A program made the position numbers and the translations under genes. A DNA stretch of 64,000 nucleotides from Larix kaempferi. Taxonomy: Eukaryota; Streptophyta; Pinopsida; Pinales; Pinaceae. Below, piece after piece: positions 21,723 through 34,184 of the stretch (its first letter is position 1; every line of letters starts with the position of its first letter). The stretch spans positions 3,286,001-3,350,000 of the forward strand of contig BSBM01000865.1 of the NCBI GenBank assembly GCA_027924585.1. The letters are read 5' to 3'. The notes beneath the pieces were generated by a model. That model was not told the origin of the DNA, did no database searches, and saw only the letters and a program-made list of their open reading frames with translations.

Positions 21723-24700
21723 AACAAAATAATTGTACTATAAAAACAAACCAATAGGATTCAAGGTGATGATGTCAACCATGGGAGATGAATCACCATT
21801 TTTGGGAAAAAAAAATAAAAAGGTAAAAAGGTCAAAGTGAAAAACTACTTCTTCAATTCGTATTTTTAACTTATCTCCCCGTATATTCACTCAAATTTCG
21901 ATCACGAGCAGCCGTTGGATGGGGAATGCAATTCTGCATCCAACGAATACCCACTCGGCATACTTTTTATGGACCCCGCTTCCCCAAAAATAAGAAATAC
22001 ATGAAAAAACGTGATGATTCAATTCCGCATCCAATGACCCCAATTGGCATTGTTTTTGTTTTTGTTTTTGGAATATTTAATTTTGAGTTTATTTTTCATA
22101 TTATATAGCTTGAAAAAGAATAAAAGAATGCTATGATACATTGGAGAAGATGAGCATCTCATGGGTGTGCAACTACGTTCCAAGTGCACATAATATATTT
22201 ATGCAAAAAACACAAAAAAGCGATGTGTAGGAGGTGGACGATTTTGAAGCATGTCTTCTCTAGTAAGGGTAGCAAGGTGTGACTGCAATTGATAGAAAAG
22301 GTGAGCGGTCTTAGGAGAATGCATTGGTGGTAAGTACCTAATAGTGAAATGCAATGGGCATTAGGCTCAGAAGCGCAAGCAACTTTATGAAAATGCAATA
22401 TCACATAATGCAAAAGTTTGAAAGTACCTTGGGTGATGTCCATAATAAGAGTTAGAGAGGACCATGGGGATTTGTTTGTGAACAATCCATATGTGCGGAC
22501 ACTAACATATCTCCCTAGTCCGAATGGTTTGGAACTAGAACAAAAGTAATACACAATACAAATTACTTTCCTAGATTTATCAAATAAAGAGTATCAGAAG
22601 ATAACTCACCTTATGAGTGAAGTACTATCTCCTTGCTTGATGTGACTCTCGATCTTCAGATCTCTAGCTGCAAAACCACGTACAACGAGTAGAAACAAGC
22701 AAGTACTAGTAACATATAAACATATATCAATCTAAACTAGCAGTCAAAGAAGCCAATTCTAAATATCTCACATTAATAAGATGTTTATGGAAATAATCTG
22801 CATTAATGTAATTATAATAAATACATAGAGAGAGGTTACAACCGACCTTTGACGTCGTAACTCCTTCCAAATGATCCTAGCCTCAAAGATCCAATATTTT
22901 TCCTCCTAATGGATGAAAGGGAAACAACTCTAGCAAAATTTCACCAGCATTTAAGTGCTCTCCTCTTTCTCTTCCTTAACCATGGAGAAGGGGTTTGTAT
23001 TTATAGGCCTAAATGGATAGGAGAGGTTGAGTATTTGTCGGATAATATCAAGGGATCATCCCACTAGGTAAGGGGATCGAGTGCCACCTCTCCTAGTTCA
23101 TAGGGATAAGCTTCCACGTAACCAATGGTTCTAGAATCCACTCGAAGCTTCTATCTCCTTTTAAACCAACAGTGCCGCACTTTGCACACATGAAACTCGC
23201 GTCTTTGGAGGGTGACACACCTTGTACAAATGAAACATGTGTCACTGACGCGCTCTATCAATATGCAGAGTGCATCACCAAGGGTATGACGCACCTTATC
23301 AATGAGCAGGGCACATCGGGGTGACAACAAAAGGTAGAAGGAACAACAACAACTCTTCTTTTAATCAATTGGCCCAATTGCTTTAGGAATTAGGGAAAAT
23401 AGAGGACACTTAACTCGTGATGACGAGATTTTGGTGTAACAGAATGCCCCCCAAAGCATGAAGTTAGCGAAATAGGGTAGGTGAGATGCTTTGAAATATG
23501 GAAGTTCGAGCCAAGGACCATCGGTTGGAGTGACGAATAAAGACTCCTGCAGTACAACAGACTCTGGGATATATGTCTCAAATGACTCATAACATGGATG
23601 CCAACCAATACATTGCATATCCATGGTAGTATTGACTGAACACAATCATGGCTACTAGATACAAGCATATATCCATGACGAGATAATTACACAACCACGA
23701 CCAATACAAGAGTGGATCTGTGTGATATGACTCAAAAAATCTCCATCGCAGCCTGGGTAAGATACATAAGTTAACCCAGGGTCTTCAAACTGAACCCATA
23801 ATGATACAAATCTAACCATGTGATTACAATCTTTTGAAGTCGAACATGGTAGAAACCACTTGATTACCAGTCATTGATGTAAACCATTAACAAGTGCGAG
23901 GGAAATCACCATTGATGGAAATGATCCCCAAGTTATCATAGTACATACCACTGAATGTGAATCAATGAGTTGAGGTTGAATATTTAGTGGAATCTTTGAA
24001 TAAGAAGTCAATGATGTGAACTTACTATTGAAAGCGAGGTAACCTGCCATTAAGGCATGCAAGCCCAAGGTACTTGACTGGTTTCTAGGTTCAATCCTTG
24101 GATTATGTGTTGAAGTCGACAAGGATAAACCCATCGAAGGAGGGCCATGATGTTTCCCCCATCATCGACAAGAAACAAGATCAAAGATATTTTGGAGTAG
24201 ATCGGACGGTAGAGTAATGTTTGAGAGTGACTCAGGGGTGACTGACACAATGGAAGGTATAATGACTGCAGAGATTGACTCGATCAACATATTTCTCTTG
24301 AACATGGAATGGCATGACTTCAAAGCATCGACATGACGAGATTGACACCGAGACCTGATGCAACTAATGATCGATGCATTCTTTGGATGACCCAAAGGAG
24401 TAAAATGACTCATGGAATTGGTGAGACTCGAGGACAAGCAGATTATCCAAGCGATTCGAATGAGATGAAAACGAGTGCCATGTTCAAGAGCGACTATGTA
24501 CTACCATTACTACAAGAAAATGTAAACTCTTTCCTTATTCCCCACCATGATTGATGAGTACCTCTTTGTTTATTAACGAGCTTGAGGAGGGTAATAGATG
24601 CTCGGTATAGCTCATCCTTAGGACGAGTCCAATCTCACATGTTTAACGAACCTGAGATAGGAGGAGTTCGTACCTACAAAGGCCCTTCAATTTCATATTT

Positions 24701-25106
24701 TAACGAGTCCAAAGAAGGTAAACTTGGTGTCATTTCATGTTTAGAGAGTCTGAAAGGACTAAGAAGACTCCAATGAATACTTTTTCGTAAATTTGAGTCT
24801 CCTCACCCGAAAAAGGATAAAACAACACGAGAAAGAACTCTTCTAGTCATTATTAACTAGAGTGATCCTTTTTTATAAATAGTCTCGCTAGTCTGAAAAA
24901 GGGGTAAACTATCACTAGAAAGACGACCTTTCTAATGCTTTTACAAGCGTGAAAGAATCAAGTTCGCTTGGTGATCTTTTCTTATTTAGGGAGTTTGAAA
25001 AGAGCTTAAAGAAGAAATCCAGGGGGGTGCCTTTTTCGTAGGAGTTTTACGATCCCAAAAAAGAGATAAAAGATAACTTAGTGACTTATTCTCATGTATG
25101 TATTAT
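21723..25106 (-). repeat. Leader and right (5') LTR-like end of element D, first part
   Basis: No gene. 21723-22085 is leader-like, with a 9-bp hairpin (CGTTGGATG at 21913-21921 with CATCCAACG at 21937-21945). 22085-22550 matches 7490-7900, and 22560-24300 matches 5430-7260. 24560-25100 is a degenerate tandem series of about 45-60 bp units with the core GAGTYTGAAAARGG. Element C then interrupts at 25107; the same series resumes at 33405. No convincing primer site was found. Confidence 0.6.
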
Positions 25107-26875
25107 TGTAATGTCCCCATTCAAATAATTGCATAGCAGGACAATCCCATAAATTCTACTAGTTCCCTAGGTTGAATGGGTTTATTTGGAATTGTAATAA
25201 GGGAGCACATGAATAATGTTTATACATTATAATAGTTCAAATATTTAATAAAGAGATTGAATAAATAAACTCAAGAGAAATTCTAGGTGGCAAACGGTTT
25301 TGAAGACATATGGAGGATGTGGGACCCACTCTAGCTTAATTTATCATTGCTGCATGGCATATCTCTCTTGCCATTTCGAATCCATGAGAAGGCCAGCATT
25401 ATTGGGTGAGTTGGTAAGTTCATACACATGGCATTGAGCATCTTAGGTCGAATTGGGATGGAATGGTAACCTCCATGGAAGAGGAAGGGTCAAATTGGAA
25501 GCTTGTGGACACTTGGGCTAGATTCCCTAGCACCTATGACAACAATGATGGAGCATCTATGAAATCTATGACAAATTTCAGATTTGACCTTTGACATCTA
25601 ACCATTATTACATGTCATCCCCAAAAAAAGGCTCCAAGAGGGTGCTCATGGGAGTTGGAGAAGCAAAAGAGACTCCCACTCGAATTGGTGAAAGGTGGAA
25701 GGCTAGGAAAGGTAGGACACATGGCAAATCTTGAGCCCTTACCCTAATTTGAATTGGATTGAGTCTTTGGATGGATTGGGAACCTCAGAAGGCTAAGTAT
25801 GTTTATAAAATATAGGGATAAACCAAGAGAATAGATTTTGATCATTTGAGAAAAATTGTATTTGTGAAGAGAGAGCTAGTGGATGACTAGTTTCTTGCCT
25901 TAGCCAATTTCGAGGGTGAAAGATTCCCATCCAAGTTGGTGTTTGGAGAGGCCATTCAGGTATTTCATGAAGATTTAATGGAGTTTGTATTTGCATGTAT
26001 CAGCTACAGGGCAGCTCGTGGTTTCATCTAATGCATCACATCCCTTCAACCATTTCCAGTTTTGAAGGCATATTCATGCTCCTTGAGGGATTGCGCTTTG
26101 GGTGAGCTCTTGTACTCCTTGGGAGAGATTCTCATGATGTATTTTTGATTGTAATAAGATTAATATACTATGTTCTTCATATTCAGAAAGTCTCAGGTCG
26201 AAATACCAAGTGGTTGTATGTAAAAATGATTATTAATGAGCAAACAATGACCATTTCCCCACACTATTGATGTATGCCATTGTAATGCTGAAGATTTCAA
26301 ATAAAAGAATGTTTCTCTGATAAATTTATGAAATGGAATTCCATTGATGAGTGTTACAAGTTTCATGTTCAACACTTAAGCATTTGAAGTCATTTTACTC
26401 AATTTATTTACATTTGGAGAAGATTTGGTGCCATTTCCCCAAGGGTCGAATTAGTGATTTTTGCAGTTGTTTGTGGGAAGGTTAGAAAATAATTAATAAC
26501 TGATTAATGGTGCATATGAGACCTTAATAACATCCTTGAGACATCCCCTACCTGTTTTCATAAATTCAAGTGGGTTTGGAGGCATTTGGAAAGCCAATTT
26601 CAGTCATTACCCTGGGGGGATTTGAACCTCCAAGTGCTAGTAAAATTACATACTTTGTCCAGAATCTTAAGGGAGTTCGTAGAGGTATTTTGGTGGCCAT
26701 ATATCATCCCTGAACATCATAATCAAGTCCTATTATCATTCATATACCTTCTCAGAATATTTGGGAGCATTTGGGGCAAATTGGAGACCTAGGCATCAAA
26801 ACTAGTCAAAGGTCGAAATTGGGGATAAGTGAAAAATTGGGCATTTTAATAAAATTTTAAAAAAGGGACATTACA
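25107..26875 (+). repeat. Left LTR of element C (1769 bp)
   Basis: Defined by the termini and by alignment to the right LTR; by eye about 9 differences in the first 270 bp. A TATA-like TTTATAAAATATA lies near 25801. Contains no conserved ORF. Confidence 0.95.
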
Positions 26876-26877
26876 AG

Positions 26878-26889
26878 TGGTATCAGAGC
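26878..26889 (+). promoter_or_regulatory. Primer binding site of element C
   Basis: TGGTATCAGAGC begins 2 bp after the left LTR; complementary to the initiator Met tRNA 3' end. Confidence 0.95.
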
Positions 26890-26905
26890 ATTTTCTTGGA
26901 ACCTG

Positions 26906-28213
26906 ATGGTATTAACAAGAATTCAAAGCAATATACCACCACCCTTAGAACCAGAAGTTGAAGGTGTTGCTTTTGAGGAAGAAACAGTAGGAGAAGAAGA
27001 GTCTTTTGTTAAAACCATGGGTAGAGAGGAGGATGAAAACTTAAGACACAAGGAGGAATTTGTTGCAGCCTTAAAACCATATTTTGATGAAATTTCCATG
27101 GGTATGAAAGAAATGAGTAAACAGATGATGAAAGAATTCGAATTGATGGTTAGCCAACTTGGAAGCAAAGGGATAATAGGAGAAAACAATAGTTCACACT
27201 CAGAAGAAAAGAAGAAAATGGGTGAGCATATTTTCTCAAGCACAAGTCCCCATAATAGACCTAATGAATTTAAAAGCATACCAAGGCCTACTACACCTAA
27301 ATTTCTTACACCCAAATAAGAGCCTCACATTCAAGTGGATCTTAGTACAATAGCAAACGAATGGAATGATTTGAGTGAAGATTGTAAGAGAAGTCTACCA
27401 TTTGGTACATACCTTGATGCTGCACAGAAACTAAAAAAGAAGGAGGACAATAGGGCTCTATTCCAAAACAAAGAATTAAATTATGCTATTGATAAAATGT
27501 CACTTCCTACTTTTGATGGTTCCTCTCAAAATTCTGCTAACACTTGGGTGCAAAAATTAGATGTGTATTTTCAGTTGAATCCTATGGTGGAAGTGGATGC
27601 ACTAAAAATGGCCATTTTGCAATTGGAAGGAGATGCCAATGAATGGTGGTTTCATGGTCTGAAAACATTGGGTCATGATCAGGTTAAAACATATGGAGAA
27701 TTTTTTGACAGGGTACTGAAGAGATTTGAACAAAAAGATCCAAAATTGCCTCTCAAGGAACTAGCTCAATTGAAGCAAACTGGGACCCCTACTGAGTCTA
27801 TGTTGGACTTTCAAAAATTATCAGTCAAGGTGGCTGATGTATCGATGGGAAGGTTGGTATTTCTATTCACTGAAGGTTTGGATGAAGTATTTAAAGGTTT
27901 GGTCAAATCCCACAAGCCAACTACATTAAAAGATGCAACGACCTTGACTAGGGATCTCCAAAATGTGCTTCCTAGAACGAGATTTCCTCCCAAGCCTAGC
28001 TTCAAATTTGAAAAGAAACCTTGGAAAAGGGATGCATATGATAAGAAACCTTGGAAAACAGATTCATTTGAAAAGAATAAAAAAGAAGGACTAAATAGGG
28101 ATGAACTTCGAAAAAAGAAATTGTGCTTCACATGCTTTCAACCATGGACACCGGGGCACAAATGTACTAAAGGAAAGGCTCAATACATAAAAGTATTTTA
28201 TAATAATGAATAA
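26906..28213 (+). pseudogene. Element C gag
   Basis: Two ORFs separated by a TAA at 27317 and a frame change: 26906-27319 (acidic, coiled-coil-like N-terminus) and 27335-28213. The second has the Ty3-type capsid block (WVQKLDVYFQLNP, ALKMAILQLEGDANEWW) and a C-terminal zinc knuckle of the chromovirus form, CFTCFQPWTPGHKC, preceded by a basic KKPWKRD/KKPWKTD repeat. The Met at 26906, 17 bp after the primer site, suits the natural start. A homologous gag is missing from element A. Confidence 0.9.
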
Positions 28214-28225
28214 TATGATGGGGGC

Positions 28226-29590
28226 ATGGATGAAGATGGGCATATTTTAGATCAAGAGGAGGCATATGAGACAACATTAGAAGAGGAAAGACAAGAAGAA
28301 AATCATCCTTCACCGGACAAAGCAAGAATGGCAGTACTTTCAACAGTACCTCGCTATCATATTATCCAATGCAAGGGTGTGGTACTAGGACAAAGAGCTT
28401 CAGTTTTGGTAGATGGATGAGCCACCCATAACTTCATTTATGCAGAGATGGTGGAGAAAAGAAAGATACCTATTGAACCATTCGATGGCTTCACAGTTGT
28501 CATTCCCGGTCATAACACAATGTAGTGCAAAACATGGGTTCCAAAGCTGCAAGTCACCGTAGGTAACTATACTTTTGTTGATAGTTTTTATGTGGTTGAT
28601 GTTGCTGATACTAATGTGGTTTTGGGAGTGCAATGGATGTATTCAATAGGAGAGCATACAGTAAATTATCAAATTTCTGAAATGAAATTCCAAGATTTAA
28701 AAGGAGTACTAAGGGTTGTGAGAGGGCAACACACTTATCCAAATCAAGTAGTGACTTGCAATAGTATGAGATCTATATTGAGGCATGGGGACATAGAATG
28801 GGCTGCTGAATGTCATATTACATCTCCCAAGCCAAATATAAAGGTTGTTGAACACCCAAAGGAGATAGAGAGACTCTTGCAAAAATATGAAAAAGTTTTT
28901 ATAGATCTTCCACATGGTAGACCACCAGATAGGGGGGTTGAGCACAACATTGTTTTGGAGGAGGGTACTTCACCCATTCAAATACCACCTTATAGACACC
29001 CTAAAAAGTTCAGAGATGAGATTGAAAAATCCATCCAAGAACTCCTAGAGTTGGGACTCATTAGACTAAGCTCTAGCCCTTATGCTTCTTCAGTAGTGCT
29101 AGTGAAGAAAAAAGATGGAACATTGAGAATGTGCATAGACTTTAGAGCCTTGAACAAAAAGACTATCAAGAATAGGTATCCTATTCCTAGAATTGATGAG
29201 CTAATGGATGAGATACATGGGGCCAAATACTTCTCCAAAATTGACCTTAGATCAATATATCATCAAATTTGAATGAAAGATGAAGATGTGCATAAGACCG
29301 CTTTTCGATGTCATTATGGCCACTTTGAATTTCTTGTCATGCCTTTTGGGTTAACTAATGCTCAAACCACATTTCAAGCATGCATGGATATGATCTTTTG
29401 CAAGCAACTAAGAAGTTTTGTTTTGGTTTTCTTTGATGACATTCTCATTTACAATAAAACATGGGAAGAGCATTTGCAGCAATTAGAGATTGTGTTAAAA
29501 AATTTGCATGAGTCCTTATTTGCTAAGTTATCAAAATGTGAATTTGGGATGAAAGAACTACTGTATCTTGGGCACATTATTGGGAAATGA
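28226..29590 (+). pseudogene. Element C protease and reverse transcriptase (broken)
   Basis: Protease starts with the acidic linker and VLVDG, where a TGA (28418) hits the active-site loop; a TAG follows at 28523. RT text resumes at 28592-29272 ([16 protein letters not shown]), is stopped by TGA at 29270 (Arg codon in the alignment to A) and continues in 29273-29590 with the active site LVFFDDILIYN and then a TGA at 29588. Downstream, a run of seven A near 29641 shifts the frame and a TAG lies at 29761. Confidence 0.9.
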
Positions 29591-29795
29591 GTGAAGGTAC
29601 ACATGGAAAAAATCAGGGCTATCTTAGAATGGCCATCACCAAAAAAATATTACAGAACTAAGAGGCTTCATTGGGATATGCACCTATTACAGAAAATTTG
29701 TGAAAGGGTTCTCCAAGTTGACTTCTCCACTCACTGATTTGACTAAGAAGGATGCTTTCTAGTGGGATGAAGAGGATGAAAAGGCCTTCCAAAAG

Positions 29796-30680
29796 ATGAA
29801 AGAGGTAAGGAGTAGTTGTCCCATACTTGCACTTCTTGATTTTACTAAACCTTTTGTTGTGGAATGTGATGCTTCAGGTGGAGGAATAGGGGCTGTCATA
29901 AAGCAAGGCCAACACCCCATAGCCTTTGAGAGCAGAAAGTTGCAGCCTCATGAAAAAATTTACTCCATCTATGATAAAGAAATGCTGGCCATTATGCATG
30001 CATTGGCCAAATTCAGACAATACTTGGTGGACAGCAAGTTTGTGGTAAAAACTGACCACAATAGTCTAAGACACTTTCTCACCCAAAAAGATCTAAATGA
30101 AAGGCAACAAAAGTGGGTAAGCAAGATTCAAGCTTATGATTTTGATATTGAATATGTCAAAGGAAATAATAATATAGTAGCATATGCTTTATCTAGAAGA
30201 CCTTCTTTTGCTCTCATGGACATTGACAAGGATTGGAAAAACATGCTACTAGTTGAATATGCCAAAGACAAATTTGCTTGTGATGTGTTGGATGGAATCA
30301 AAGGGGATGATAACTATAGGATTTTGAATAAGCTGATATATTATAAGGGCATAATTTATTTGGTTCAAGATTCAAAACTCAAGTACAAAATTTTGCAAGA
30401 AGCACATGATTCCCCACTAGCTGGCCATCCGGGGATCTTCAAAACTTATAGGCAATTGAGGCAAATATTTTTTTGGAAGGGGCTGAAGGAAGATGTTCAA
30501 AAATATGTGAATGAATGTAAAGTATGTCAGCAAAACAAATCAGAACTTACATGCCCAGCTGGCCTATTGCAACCATTCCCTATTCCAGAGCAAAAATGGG
30601 ACAGTATCTCAATGGACTTCATCACCGGTTTGCCCAAATATTTGGGTAAGGATTGCATATATGTGGTAGTGGATAGATGA
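29796..30680 (+). pseudogene. Element C RNase H and integrase N-terminal half
   Basis: RNase H residues are in VVECDASGGGIGAV, YDKEMLAIMHAL and KTDHNSLRHF, then a tether (ALSRRPSF) and the integrase zinc module (AGHP, CKVCQQNK), and the first catalytic Asp in SMDFITGLP. The frame ends at a TGA directly after VVVDR, where A continues in frame; a frameshift follows. The second catalytic Asp region lies out of frame at 30760-30800. Confidence 0.92.
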
Positions 30681-30826
30681 AAAAATTTGCTCATTGCTTT
30701 ACTGTTACATCATCTTTTAGTGATATTTTTTTCAAAGAAATATTTAGATTGCATGGCCTCCACAAGAGCATTGTTAGTGATAGAGATAGTAGATTCATGG
30801 GTGCTTTTTAGCAAGAAATTTTTAGA

Positions 30827-31675
30827 TTGGTGGGCACTCAATTGACCCCAAGTAACAGCTATCATCCACAAACTGATGGACAAACAGAGAGGGTGAATCA
30901 ATGGTTGGAAGGGTACCTAAGAAACTATGTGGGAGAGCAGCAAAAAGCATGGGCAAAATGGCCACACTTGGGTGAGTTTTGCTACAACACCACTTATCAT
31001 ATGTCAATAGGGATGTCTCCTTTCAAAGAATTATATGGTTATGATGCACTTACATTTGTTGAAATTATCTTTGGTGATAGTAGAGCCCCAAAGGCTAAAT
31101 ATTGGGTGGAAGAAAGCCAAGAAATTTTAAAGCTTTTAAAATACAATTTGCAGGTTTCTCAAAATCAACAAAAACAATATGCTGATAGACATAGAGTAGA
31201 AAGGACCTTTCAGGTTAATGATTTAGTATATTTGAGTTTGCAGCCATATAAACAAACATCTCTAAAAAAGAATGGAGCAGAAAAGCTAAAACCAAGGTAC
31301 TATGGGCCATACAAGGTAGTGCGAAAGGTTGGAGAAGTAGCGTATGAATTAGAACTTCCGGAAGGGAGTAAAATCCATAATGTAGTTCATGTTTCTTGTC
31401 TCAAGAATGCTCTTGGTCAGCAAATTATCACTTCAGAAATACTTCCTCCTTTGGATGATGAAGGTCAGCTCACACTTGTTTCGGAAAAGATTTTGAAGAC
31501 ACGGGAAAGGAGGTCGAGGAGTAGAATTATGAAAGAATATTTAGTACAATGGAAGGATTTACCAAATGAAGATGCCACATGGGAAGAGGAGAAGATTTTG
31601 CAACATCCAAATCTGAAATTGATTGAGGACAAGCAATATTGGGTGGGGAGGACTGTAATGTCCCCATTCAAATAA
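30827..31675 (+). pseudogene. Element C integrase C-terminal half and chromodomain
   Basis: Begins just after the second catalytic Asp and contains the catalytic Glu in GQTERVNQ, the GPY-type module (YYGPYKVVRKVGEVAYE) and a chromodomain core (EYLVQWKDLPNEDATWEEE). Unlike in A, the integrase C-terminus and chromodomain are in one frame. The reading frame runs a few codons into the right LTR at 31654, so the stop lies in the LTR. Confidence 0.92.
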
Positions 31676-33404
31676 TTGCATAGCAGGACAATCCCATAAA
31701 TTCTGCCAGTTCCCTAGGTTGAATGGGTTTATTTGGAATTGTAATAAGGGAGCACATGAATAATGTTTATACATTATAATAGTTCAAATATTTAATAGAG
31801 AGATTGAATAAATAAATTCAAGAGAAATTCTAGGTGGCAAATGGTTTTGAAGACATATGGAGGATGTGGGACCCACTCTAGCTTAATTTCTCACTGCCAC
31901 ATGGCATATCTCTCTTGCCATTTCGAATCCATGAGAAGGCCAGCATTATTGGGTGAGTTTGTAAGTTCATACACATGGAATTGAGCATCTTAGGTCGAAT
32001 TTGGATGGAATGGTAACCTCCATGGAAGAGTAAGGGTCAAATTGGAAGCTTGTGGACACTTGGGCTAGATTCCCTAGCCCCTATGACAACAATGATGGAG
32101 CATCTATGACATCTATGACAAATTTCAGATCTGACCTCTAAAATCTGACCATTATTACATGTCATCCCCAAAAATAGGCTCCAAGAGGGCGCTCATGGGA
32201 GTTGGAGAAGCCAAAGAGACTCCTACTCGAATTGGTGGAAGGTGGAAGGCTAGGGAAGGTAGGACACATGGCAAATCTTGAGCCCTTACCCTAATTCGAA
32301 TTGGATTGAGTCTATGGATGGATTGGGAACCTTATAAGGCTAAGGATGTTTATAAAATACAGGGATAAACCAAGATAAGAGATTTTGATCATTTGAGAAA
32401 AATTGCATTTGTGAAGAGAGAGCTAGTGGATGACTAGTTTCTTGCCTTCGCCAATTTCGAGGGTGAAAGATTCCCATCCAAGTTTGTGTTTGGAGAGGCC
32501 ATTCAGGTCTTTCATGAAGCTTTAATGGAGTTTTTATTTGCAGGTATTAGCTATAGGGAAGCTCGTGGTTTCATCTAATGCATCACATCCCCTCAACCAT
32601 TTCCATTTTTGAAGGCATATTCATGCTCCTTGAGGGATTGTGCTTTGGGTGAGCTCTTGTACTCCTCGGGAGAGATTCTCATGATGTATTTATAATTGTA
32701 ACAAGCTTAATATACTCTTTTCTTCATCTTCAGAAAGTGTTAGGTCGAAATACCAAGTGGTTGTATGTAAAAATGATTATTAATGAGCAAACAATGACCA
32801 TTTCCCCACTCTATTGATGTATGCCATTGTAATGCTGAAGATTTCAAATAAAAGAATGTTTCTCTGATACATTTATGATGAATGGAATGCCATTGATGAG
32901 TGTTACAAGTTTCATGTTGAGAAATTAAGCATTTGAAGTCATTTTACTCAGTATATTTACATTTGGAGAAGATTTGGTGCCATTTCCTCAGGGGTCGAAT
33001 TAGTGATTTTTGCAGCTGTTTGTGGGAAGGATAGAACAGACTTAATAACTGATTAATGGTGCATATGAGATCTTAATAACATTTCTGATACATCCCCTAC
33101 CTCTTTTAAGAAATTTGAGTGGGTTTGGAGGCATTTGGAAATCCAATTTCAGTCATTACCCTGGGGGGATTTGAACCTCCAATTGCTAGTAAAATTACAT
33201 ACTTTGTCTAGAATCTTAAGGGAGTTTTCAGAGGTATTTTGGTGGCCATATATAATCCCTAAACATCATAATCAAGTCCTATTATCATTCATATACCTTC
33301 TCAGAATATTTGGGAGCATTTGGGGCAAATTGGAGACCTAGGCATCAAAACTAGTCAAAGGTCGAAATTGGGGAAAAAGTGAAAAATTAAAAAGGGACAT
33401 TACA
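31654..33404 (+). repeat. Right LTR of element C (1751 bp)
   Basis: Begins TGTAATGTCCCC directly after GGGTGGGGAGGAC, the likely polypurine tract, and ends GGGACATTACA at 33404, followed by the duplication ATTAT. It is about 18 bp shorter than the left LTR, partly from loss of an AT-rich stretch near its end. Confidence 0.95.
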
Positions 33405-33541
33405 ATTATGAGCACGAGAAGGAACAAAGGCTCAGCTTGATAACTTTAATACTTATTTTTAATGAGCGTGATAACGGTATAAACAATGCTCTAAGGCCTT
33501 TTTACACTTGATAAGGAGTATGAAAAGTTAACGATGGTTAC
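33405..33541 (-). repeat. Continuation of D right-end tandem series between C and E
   Basis: 137 bp after C's target duplication carry three more degenerate units (near 33409, 33457 and 33509, with GAGTATGAAAAGTTAACG the clearest), matching the series at 24560-25100. This shows that C split a pre-existing array. Confidence 0.65.
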
Positions 33542-34161
33542 TGATCTAGATGGATATAGGTGGCCACCCACCTATTCCACTGGCTCAAAATAGTTTTTCA
33601 TTCTAGCAGTTTTCTTGTAATGTTTCTACGGTTTTACGTGTCCCAAACTTTTGAGGCCGTTTTGAGGCCCTAAATGACGTTTTTTGGTGATTTGGGGGCC
33701 AAATGGTTGCCAACGACATGCATTTGGCCCCAGTTGAAAGTTGTAAATCTCGGATAGACATTTCAAACAGGCTACCGAGCGCCCCAAACAAAGAACGTCT
33801 GCAAAATTTATGACCCTGGGAAGTTGACTATTCAACTAACCACCTTGGGGCCGCAAACTTTATGACAGTTCATCTTCTAGGGTTATGTTTTTGGATGTTT
33901 GGGATTCTTTCTCTCATGCTTATGATAAATAGGCCCTTTCGGCCTCTTTTTGTATTTAGCTTGTCACGAATGAGCGTAGCCGCCACATCTATTCTCAGAT
34001 ATATAACTACCACCATTCTAACTGCTTTGATTTTACAGTTTGTTCTATTTCATTCATTTTATAGAATCTGAGTTTGCTGTATCGCTGTGTTTTTTGCCAT
34101 ATATCTGTGTATGTGAATATATATATGCTCTTTCATTTCGTTCTCACATAAATCCGGATCA
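33542..34161 (+). repeat. Left LTR of element E
   Basis: Begins TGATCTAGATGG and ends ATCCGGATCA. Aligns along its full length with 38793-39412. No ORF of note. Confidence 0.93.
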
Positions 34162-34162
34162 A

Positions 34163-34174
34163 TGGTATCAGAGC
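34163..34174 (+). promoter_or_regulatory. Primer binding site of element E
   Basis: TGGTATCAGAGC one base after the left LTR, matching the initiator Met tRNA 3' end. Confidence 0.95.
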
Positions 34175-34184
34175 CTCTGCTCTT

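Larger units (their letters stand above)
5414..25106 (-). mobile_element. Element D: Ty3/gypsy Tat-lineage element (nested, broken)
   Basis: Minus-strand element read from gag (21722) through RT-RNase H, integrase, an archaeal-type RNase H and an antisense plant mobile domain ORF. Directly repeated, diverged long end sequences flank it (about 5414-8340 on the left, 22085-25106 plus 33405-33541 on the right). It is interrupted by B at 11838-18604 and by K at 20149-20990. Protease and the C-terminal part of gag are missing at the K site. Exact LTR ends, primer site and target duplication could not be fixed. Confidence 0.75.
25107..33404 (+). mobile_element. Element C: full-length Ty3/gypsy chromovirus
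   Basis: 8298 bp. LTRs 25107-26875 and 31654-33404 with inverted termini TGTAATGTCCC / GGGACATTACA, a perfect 5-bp target duplication ATTAT (25102-25106 and 33405-33409), a primer site and a purine-rich tract before the right LTR. Gag, protease, RT, RNase H, integrase and chromodomain are all recognisable in order but broken by stops and frameshifts. It interrupts the tandem series in D's right end. Confidence 0.97.

Noticed and set aside
24500-24520. ACTACAAGAAAA, like the end of a CACTA transposon
   Set aside because: The leading C is absent (TTACTACAAG), no inverse copy was found, and it sits inside the D end with matching sequence on both sides.
26923-27315. 130-codon minus-strand ORF
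   Set aside because: Antisense shadow of C's gag start.
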